The notes below the pieces were generated by a model, which saw only the letters and a program-made list of their open reading frames with translations, was not told where the DNA came from and ran no database searches. 11,196 bases of DNA from NCBI GenBank assembly GCA_958447915.1, contig CAUDCB010000055.1, positions 1 to 11,196 on the forward strand, in the 5' to 3' direction. Below are positions 7,328 through 11,196 of the stretch, one piece after another. A program made the position numbers and the translations under genes. Origin of the DNA: an uncultured Collinsella sp. (GTDB lineage Bacteria; Actinomycetota; Coriobacteriia; Coriobacteriales; Coriobacteriaceae). How positions within the stretch are numbered: position 1 is the first letter of the stretch; every line of letters starts with the position of its first letter.

Positions 7328-8710
7328 TTAGCGGGCTGTCGCTTTGGCTTGCGCCAGACGGTAGGTGCGTGCCGGATGGCAGAGCAATACCGCCACGACC
7401 ATAAAGAACGCTGTGGTGCCCAGGCTGATGGGGTAGACCATCATGATGTTCGCAAAGGTGCGGAAGTGCGGGAACACGCAGAATACCCAGTAGAAGCGGA
7501 TGCCGCAGACACAGATCATGGTGATGAGGGCGGGCATGAGCGAGATGCCAAAGCCGCGCAGGTAGCCGGACATATTCTCGTAGAACATGCTAAAGGCGTA
7601 TGCCGGGAAGATCGAGCACACACGGATATAGCCGATCGAGACGATGTTGGGGTCGCTGTTGAACAGCGCCAGGATCTCGCGCCCCAGACCGACGATGATG
7701 ACGATGGTGGTGAGTGCAACGATGCCGCCTTCGACCAGGCAGACCTTGAGCGTCTTGGTGCAGCGGTCGATCTGGCGCGCGCCGTGGTTTTGTCCCACAA
7801 AGGTAGTGCAAGCCTGACTAAAGCTGTTGAGCAGGTTGTAACACACATACTCCAGGCTCATGGCAGCGCTGGATGCCGCCATGACCTCGGTGCCCAAGCT
7901 GTTGATGGCGGACTGGATGATGATGTTAGCGACGGCAAAGACGGCGCTTTGGATGCCGGCGGGCAGGCCGATCTTAACGATGCGCTTGAGGGCGACGGGG
8001 TCTAAGCCTAAGTCGCGTGGGGTGACGCGGACGACGGAATCGGTCTTGAGCAGACGGATAAAGAGCGTGACTGCGCTGACGGTATAGGCGATGGCGGTGG
8101 CGATGGCGACACCCACGACGCCCCAGTGGAGCACGGGGACAAAGATGAGGTCCAGGCCAATGTTGAGGACGGTGGACACGGCAAGCGCCTGCAGCGGCAT
8201 GCGGGTGATGCCGACGGAGCGGAAGATTGCGGCCTCAAAGTTGTAGAGCAAGATCGAGGGCATGCTGAGCAAAAAGACGCGCAGGTAGAGCGATGCGAGC
8301 GGCATGGTTTCGTCAGGGACGTTGAGCGCGGCGAGCATGGGCTCGGCAAAGATCTCGCCCAGCGCGATGACGACAAAGCCCACGAGTGCCATCAGAATCG
8401 AGGTATGGACGGCGCGCTTGACCATGTTCTGATCGTTGCGGCCGATGGCGTTGGCGATGACCACGTTGGAGCCAAGCGACAGCCCAATAAACAGGTTGAT
8501 CATAAGACTGGTAAGCGGAACATTGGAGCCGACCGCCGCCATGGCGAGGGTTCCCTGGTCGCCCGAGAAGTTACCGATGATGACCGTGGCGATGAGGTTC
8601 GACAGCTGCTCAAGGATGCTCGTGGCGGCGACGGGAAAGGCGAACAGGGGAATATTGCGCCACAGCGAGCCGGTGGTCATGTCAATGTGCCTAGATGCGG
8701 TATCAGCCAT
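7328..8710 (-). CDS. MATE-family multidrug/Na+-driven efflux transporter
   Basis: A 12-helix inner-membrane exporter of cationic drugs or metabolites, driven by a Na+ or H+ gradient. The 460-aa length is typical. There are two MatE repeats. The first half is about residues 15-220, with FPVAATSILEQLSNLIATVI, the loop ANAIGRND (86-93) and the family-typical VLNIGLDLIFVPVLHWGVVG (181-200). The second is about 240-445, with GLPAGIQSAVFAVANIIIQS and the equivalent loop TTFVGQNHGARQIDR (302-316). The subtype and substrate cannot be told. The ATG at 8710 has only a weak GAGAG purine run in front, unlike its neighbours. ATG at residue 11 has no better site. Three tandem 12-bp repeats lie 19-54 bp upstream. 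The gene is divergent from rlmA and convergent with the LysR gene. Confidence 0.95.
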   Translation of the reverse strand: MADTASRHIDMTTGSLWRNIPLFAFPVAATSILEQLSNLIATVIIGNFSGDQGTLAMAAVGSNVPLTSLMINLFIGLSLGSNVVIANAIGRNDQNMVKRAVHTSILMALVGFVVIALGEIFAEPMLAALNVPDETMPLASLYLRVFLLSMPSILLYNFEAAIFRSVGITRMPLQALAVSTVLNIGLDLIFVPVLHWGVVGVAIATAIAYTVSAVTLFIRLLKTDSVVRVTPRDLGLDPVALKRIVKIGLPAGIQSAVFAVANIIIQSAINSLGTEVMAASSAAMSLEYVCYNLLNSFSQACTTFVGQNHGARQIDRCTKTLKVCLVEGGIVALTTIVIIVGLGREILALFNSDPNIVSIGYIRVCSIFPAYAFSMFYENMSGYLRGFGISLMPALITMICVCGIRFYWVFCVFPHFRTFANIMMVYPISLGTTAFFMVVAVLLCHPARTYRLAQAKATAR

Positions 8711-8728
8711 ACGCTCTCAATCTCTAAT

Positions 8729-8764
8729 ATGCTCTTTCGTATGCTCTTTCGTATGCTCTTTCGT
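8729..8764 (-). repeat. Perfect 3x12-bp tandem repeat upstream of the MATE gene
   Basis: Three exact copies of ATGCTCTTTCGT (+ strand; ACGAAAGAGCAT read with the MATE gene) occupy 8729-8740, 8741-8752 and 8753-8764. They sit 18 bp before the MATE start codon, in its probable 5' leader or promoter. Each unit carries AAAGAG, a Shine-Dalgarno-like purine run. Exact identity of all copies suggests recent slippage and a copy number that may vary between strains. Confidence 0.95.
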
Positions 8765-8798
8765 GCTTATTTGCGCAGACGATGATACTCCTAATCGA

Positions 8799-8829
8799 CT
8801 AGTCATTTAAGAACGTCCCCAATGACTAG
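8799..8829 (-). repeat. Hairpin element A: 9-bp arms around a GGGAC-containing 13-nt loop
   Basis: Read on the - strand, perfect arms CTAGTCATT and AATGACTAG enclose the 13-nt loop GGGGACGTTCTTA. The element lies in the divergent gap between the MATE and rlmA genes, 57 bp before rlmA and 89 bp before the MATE start. No T-run follows on either strand, so it is not a simple terminator. Loop length and pattern match element B at 9697-9733, although the arms are unrelated. Confidence 0.85.
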
Positions 8830-8885
8830 GTGGGGAAGGCGTGCGACAATGGTGGGCGTTGTTTTGTCCGCGCTAAGGAGTTGCC

Positions 8886-9698
8886 ATGTTGTTGTGTCCC
8901 GTTTGCCATAAGCCGTTGGTGGACGACGAGCGCGGTGCTGCATGCGCGGGCGGACACCGGTTTGACCGTGCGCGCGAAGGCTATCTGTATCTGCTGCGCT
9001 CGTCCAAGAGCGGTGACTCCATGGGCGATCCCAAGTCGCAGGCGCGCAGCCGTCGCGACTTTCTGAACCGTGGATACTATGCGCCGCTGCGCGATGCGAT
9101 GGTCGAGCTGGTGCACGAGTGGGCGGCAGAGCACGGGGTGTCTACGGGCAAGCAGCTGACCTTGCTCGATATTTGCTGTGGCGAGGGCTACTACACCAGC
9201 GCCATGGGCGCGGTACCGGGCGTGGATGCTTACGGTTTCGACCTGGGCAAAGAGATGGTTCGCCTTGCTGCCAAGCGCGGCGATGCGACCTATTTCGTGG
9301 CCAATATGAAAGATATCCCCGTGGCCGATGATGCCTTCGATATGGTGACCGAGCTCTTTGCCCCCTTTAACGAGCGCGAGTTTGCCCGCGTGCTGGCACC
9401 CGAGGGCTCGCTCTACACCGTGGTGCCGGGTGCTCGGCATCTGTTTGGGCTCAAGGAGGTGCTCTACGACACGCCATATCTCAACGACGAGAAGCTGCCG
9501 AAGACGACCGAGCTGGAGTTGGTGGGAACGCAACGGGTGTCTGCGAGCATTACGCTCCAGACGCAGGCCGATATCGAGGCGGTGTTCCAGATGACGCCGT
9601 ACTACTACCGCACGCGCCCCGCCGACAAAGAGCGCCTGGCAAACCTGGACACCCTTCAAACCGACATCGACTTCATCATCGCCGAGTACCGCCACTAA
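8886..9698 (+). CDS. rlmA: 23S rRNA (guanine-N1)-methyltransferase, RlmA family
   Basis: Uses S-adenosylmethionine to methylate N1 of a guanine in helix 35 of 23S rRNA (G745 for the E. coli-type enzyme, G748 for the Gram-positive TlrB/RlmA-II type). The 270 aa show the family layout. An N-terminal zinc ribbon has Cys4, Cys7, Cys20 and His24, followed by F-D-x-A/x-R-E-G-Y-x-x-L-L. A family motif SQARSRRDFLNRGYYAPLRDA spans 51-71, and the SAM-binding motif I is LDICCGEGYYT (94-104). YGFDLGKEMVRLAAKR, an ELFAPFNEREFARVLAPEG segment and the PGARHLFGLKEVLYD region follow, and near the end MTPYYYRTRP. All align by eye with E. coli RlmA. AAGGAG is 5 nt before the ATG. As an actinobacterial enzyme, G748 specificity is more likely, but this is inference. 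Hairpin elements A and B flank the gene. Confidence 0.95.
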   Translation: MLLCPVCHKPLVDDERGAACAGGHRFDRAREGYLYLLRSSKSGDSMGDPKSQARSRRDFLNRGYYAPLRDAMVELVHEWAAEHGVSTGKQLTLLDICCGEGYYTSAMGAVPGVDAYGFDLGKEMVRLAAKRGDATYFVANMKDIPVADDAFDMVTELFAPFNEREFARVLAPEGSLYTVVPGARHLFGLKEVLYDTPYLNDEKLPKTTELELVGTQRVSASITLQTQADIEAVFQMTPYYYRTRPADKERLANLDTLQTDIDFIIAEYRH

Positions 9699-9733
9699 CC
9701 TACCAAAAAGGGACAGGTTTATTTTGGCAGGTT
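9697..9733 (+). repeat. Hairpin element B: 12-bp arms around a GGGAC-containing 13-nt loop
   Basis: AACCTACCAAAA (9697-9708) and TTTTGGCAGGTT (9722-9733) pair with a single A-C mismatch around the 13-nt loop AGGGACAGGTTTA. It starts on the last two bases of the rlmA stop codon. Loop length and pattern match element A in the opposite orientation. A TTTT run overlapping the end of the stem (9732-9735) means it could also act as a weak rlmA terminator, ahead of the better one at 9750-9787. Confidence 0.85.
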
Positions 9734-9749
9734 TTATCTGGGCAAATGC

Positions 9750-9787
9750 AAAGGGCCGACCGCGGAGATGTGCGATCGGCCCTTTTT
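9750..9787. terminator. Strong Rho-independent terminator, probably serving both convergent genes
   Basis: AAAGGGCCGA (9750-9759) pairs perfectly with TCGGCCCTTT (9776-9785). After one mismatch a further CGC/GCG stem of 3 bp (9761-9763 with 9772-9774) closes an 8-nt loop. On the + strand the stem runs into TTTTT (9783-9787), the best terminator in the window and well placed for rlmA. On the - strand the run is only TTT then GCATTTG, so termination for the membrane-protein gene ending at 9824 would be weaker. Confidence 0.85.
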
Positions 9788-9823
9788 AGTTGCTTGGCTG
9801 CAGAGGCTATGAGAAGCGAGCGC

Positions 9824-10225
9824 TTACAGGCGGTCCTTGTTCTCGGCCTTGACGGCGTGCGCCTGCTGAACAAAGAACAGGTCGTACACCACGATGACAA
9901 AGGCGCCAAAGTTGATGGCGTCGCCGCCAAACGCGGGAAGCGTGAGCACGGCCTGCGCAATCGTGGCGATTGCGGCGACGATGCCGAGCTTAAACGCGCC
10001 ATCCACCTGCGAAGGCTTGTTGGCGCCCTTGATGCCCGCAACACCTGCGGCAAGATCGACAAGACCCTTGATGACAAGTACGGCCGCGGCGAGCATGGCG
10101 TTCGGCCCGTACGTGGAATCGAGACTGCCTCGGGCGATGCCGACGCCGGCGATGACGAGGCTGGCGATGCCCAAAACAAAGTAAATGAGGGCAAGGATTT
10201 TGAGTGTCTTGCGAGCGTAGCTCAT
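9824..10225 (-). CDS. Hypothetical four-helix integral membrane protein, 133 aa
   Basis: I do not recognise the family. The sequence from MSYARKTLKI has four hydrophobic segments at about residues 8-30, 42-64, 78-99 and 103-121. They are Ala/Val/Ile/Gly-rich, with short polar loops (GANKPSQVDG between helices 2 and 3) and a charged tail ending AENKDRL. There is no signal peptide with a cleavage site and no catalytic motif. The frame extends upstream to 10348, but the start at 10225 is preferred because AAAGGAT (10238-10232) sits just before it and the extra 41 residues are not membrane-like. The gene is monocistronic, convergent with rlmA across a terminator, and divergent from the small-protein gene. 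A stress- or envelope-related role would be a guess. Confidence 0.8.
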   Translation of the reverse strand: MSYARKTLKILALIYFVLGIASLVIAGVGIARGSLDSTYGPNAMLAAAVLVIKGLVDLAAGVAGIKGANKPSQVDGAFKLGIVAAIATIAQAVLTLPAFGGDAINFGAFVIVVYDLFFVQQAHAVKAENKDRL

Positions 10226-10270
10226 GGCTGGATCCTTTCGATACGAGTACGGCCGATCTGGCGTACCCCC

Positions 10271-10295
10271 TGTGCTGCACATATGGTGAAGCACA
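10271..10295. promoter_or_regulatory. Inverted repeat TGTGCT-N13-AGCACA upstream of the four-helix protein gene
   Basis: 6-bp arms at 10271-10276 and 10290-10295 are separated by 13 nt. The left half also contains the 11-bp palindrome TGTGCTGCACA (10271-10281). It is 45 bp upstream of the start at 10225 on the - strand, a usual place for an operator. Apart from this, 10226-10454 (229 bp) holds only the Shine-Dalgarno sites of the two flanking genes and a short CTTTC/GAAAG dyad near 10355-10371. I see no clear promoter pair there. Confidence 0.3.
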
Positions 10296-10454
10296 TTGTA
10301 GTTCAACGCGGCGGCGCATGCGTCTGAAAGCGCTTTAGGCCTGCGCACCTCAACCTTTCAAAAAGGAAAGCTGGACGTAAGTCAAATCGATGGCAGCTCA
10401 TGTGCGGCGCTGCGATGATGAGGATGTAACAAGGAGTTGGTCTAAGGAGGAGCC

Positions 10455-10598
10455 ATGATGTACGGAACAGGGCAGGCGCGCGAGCCGCAATCGTTGGGAA
10501 GGCGCATGAGCGATTCTGTGATCGCTGCCGTGTGCACGGGATTGATGGCGGTGCTTTGCATTGGGATGCTGTGGGCCATGTCGCATGTGGGACAATAG
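10455..10598 (+). CDS. Small single-helix membrane protein, 47 aa (hypothetical)
   Basis: A short frame starting ATGATG at 10455 and ending TAG at 10596-10598. It is preceded by an excellent Shine-Dalgarno site AAGGAGG (10444-10450) 4 nt before the ATG, the spacing used by most genes here. The protein has a polar, basic N-terminus of about 18 residues (Gln, Arg, Ser). One hydrophobic helix follows at about 21-42 (VIAAVCTGLMAVLCIGMLWA), then the short tail SHVGQ. It is likely inserted in the membrane with its N-terminus inside. No family is recognised. It lies 63 bp before the rsmJ-like gene on the same strand, possibly co-transcribed. Gene-finders with a 60-codon cutoff would miss it. Confidence 0.7.
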   Translation: MMYGTGQAREPQSLGRRMSDSVIAAVCTGLMAVLCIGMLWAMSHVGQ

Positions 10599-10661
10599 CG
10601 GACGATTGGGTGCCGACACATGCGGCGCTCACGTATCCGCTTTGCTTGCTAAGGAGTACCC

Positions 10662-11196
10662 ATGGGCGTCGTCGATCCCTTTTCTGTTGCTCGGGCCGCG
10701 GGGCTTGAGCTGATCGGGAAGCCCGAGGGCCTCACGCTCACCGACGGTGCGATGGAGTTGCGTGCCGATTTTGGCCGCATGCTTCCACGGCTCAAGCAGG
10801 GCCGTCTGCAGCAAGAGCTACTGGTGAAGGCTGCGCGCACAAAAGGCATCGAGCAACCATGGGCGATTGACGCCACGGCAGGCTTTGGCGAGGATTCGCT
10901 GCTGCTGGCGGCAGCGGGCTTTACCGTCGATCTGTATGAACAGGACTGCGTGATCGCGGCGCTGCTCCAGGATGCCCTGGATCGCGCGGCAGATGATTCG
11001 GCGCTTGCGGCCGCCGTGGCGCGCATGCACTTACATGCGGGCGAGGACAGCATTGCCGGCCTTCGCCATACAGCTGAGCTGATCGGGCAGGGCGAGCTTG
11101 CCGCTCCCGACGTGGTGTATCTGGACCCCATGTTTCCCGAGCGCACCAAGAGCGCGGCGGTGAAAAAGAAGTTCCAACTCTTGCACCATTTGGAAC
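10662..11196 (+). CDS. rsmJ: RsmJ-like 16S rRNA (guanine-N2)-methyltransferase, 5' part (truncated by window end)
   Basis: In E. coli RsmJ (YhiQ) methylates N2 of G1516 in 16S rRNA using S-adenosylmethionine. Only the first 178 residues are present; the frame is still open at the edge and the E. coli protein is about 250 aa. Visible family features are MELRADFGRMLPRLKQGRLQQELLVKA (31-57), matching the VDFVGG...RRKFGGGRGE region of RsmJ. The SAM-binding motif is IDATAGFGEDSLLLAAAG (69-86), YEQDCVIAALLQDALDRA (92-109) is next, and the catalytic-type motif is VVYLDPMFPERTKSAAVKKK (151-170). This last segment is nearly the signature VVYLDPMFPHKQKSALVKK of E. coli RsmJ. AAGGAG is 5 nt before the ATG at 10662. 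The family assignment is strong; the exact target guanine is inferred. Confidence 0.88.
   Translation, partial: MGVVDPFSVARAAGLELIGKPEGLTLTDGAMELRADFGRMLPRLKQGRLQQELLVKAARTKGIEQPWAIDATAGFGEDSLLLAAAGFTVDLYEQDCVIAALLQDALDRAADDSALAAAVARMHLHAGEDSIAGLRHTAELIGQGELAAPDVVYLDPMFPERTKSAAVKKKFQLLHHLE

Noticed and set aside
8729..8764. The three 12-bp direct repeats as a CRISPR array
   Set aside because: The units are contiguous with no spacers and far too short, and no cas gene is present in the window.
8126..8785. Two + strand frames opposite the MATE gene (7349-8005 and 8126-8785)
   Set aside because: The products are charged, repetitive antisense shadows. The second even reads through the 12-bp tandem repeats as MLFR units.
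8826..9695. A 289-codon open frame on the - strand opposite rlmA
   Set aside because: Antisense shadow with no start signal. The rlmA frame carries zinc-ribbon and SAM-binding motifs.
9697..9735. Element B as merely the rlmA terminator
   Set aside because: Its T-run is short and partly in the stem, a much better terminator follows at 9750-9787, and its 13-nt loop matches element A, which has no T-run and lies upstream of genes. A secondary terminator role remains possible.
10226..10348. Longer N-terminus for the four-helix membrane protein, starting at 10348
   Set aside because: The added 41 residues are polar with no family character, there is no good ribosome binding site at 10348, and AAAGGAT sits just before the start at 10225.

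Overview
The window looks like chromosomal DNA from a high-GC Gram-positive gut bacterium of the Coriobacteriia, most likely Collinsella or a close relative. This is inferred from the GC-rich coding style, strong Shine-Dalgarno sites set only 4-5 nt before most starts, and a very large BspA-like leucine-rich-repeat surface protein. No database search was possible. I see no phage, plasmid, CRISPR, IS transposase, tRNA or rRNA gene. Most of the window is compact housekeeping and transport DNA, with intergenic gaps under 250 bp.

Layout, left to right. (1) Positions 2-289 hold the 3' end of an unidentified gene on the + strand. It is followed after 15 bp by a 1415-residue, N-terminally anchored, Gly-linker, LRR_5/BspA-type exported protein (305-4552). 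(2) Convergent to it, only 5 bp away, is ung (uracil-DNA glycosylase, - strand). The best terminator for the LRR gene lies inside the 3' end of ung. (3) An EamA/DMT-family transporter (- strand) is divergent from a LysR-type regulator (+ strand). Their shared 158-bp gap carries a LysR-sized inverted repeat, a classical regulator/target arrangement. (4) A MATE-family efflux transporter (- strand) converges with the LysR gene. Three perfect copies of a 12-bp tandem repeat sit just upstream of its start. (5) rlmA (23S rRNA guanine-N1 methyltransferase, + strand) is followed by a strong terminator. (6) A 133-residue four-helix membrane protein lies on the - strand. (7) A 47-residue single-helix membrane protein and the first 178 codons of an RsmJ-like 16S rRNA methyltransferase lie on the + strand.

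The most unusual signal is non-coding. rlmA is bracketed by two hairpin elements at 8799-8829 and 9697-9733. Their arms are unrelated in sequence, but both enclose a 13-nt loop of the form RGGGACRKKYTTA, in opposite orientations. Conserved loop, conserved loop length and unconserved arms suggest a dispersed family of structured elements. The second notable signal is an ungapped internal duplication of about 77 residues near the C-terminus of the LRR protein, with the shared motif E-x-ENRLR-x-x-MG, which I cannot assign to a known domain.

Functionally, the window combines surface interaction (LRR protein), DNA repair (Ung), small-molecule export (EamA under LysR, MATE) and ribosomal RNA modification (RlmA, RsmJ). 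I see no sign that these form one pathway.
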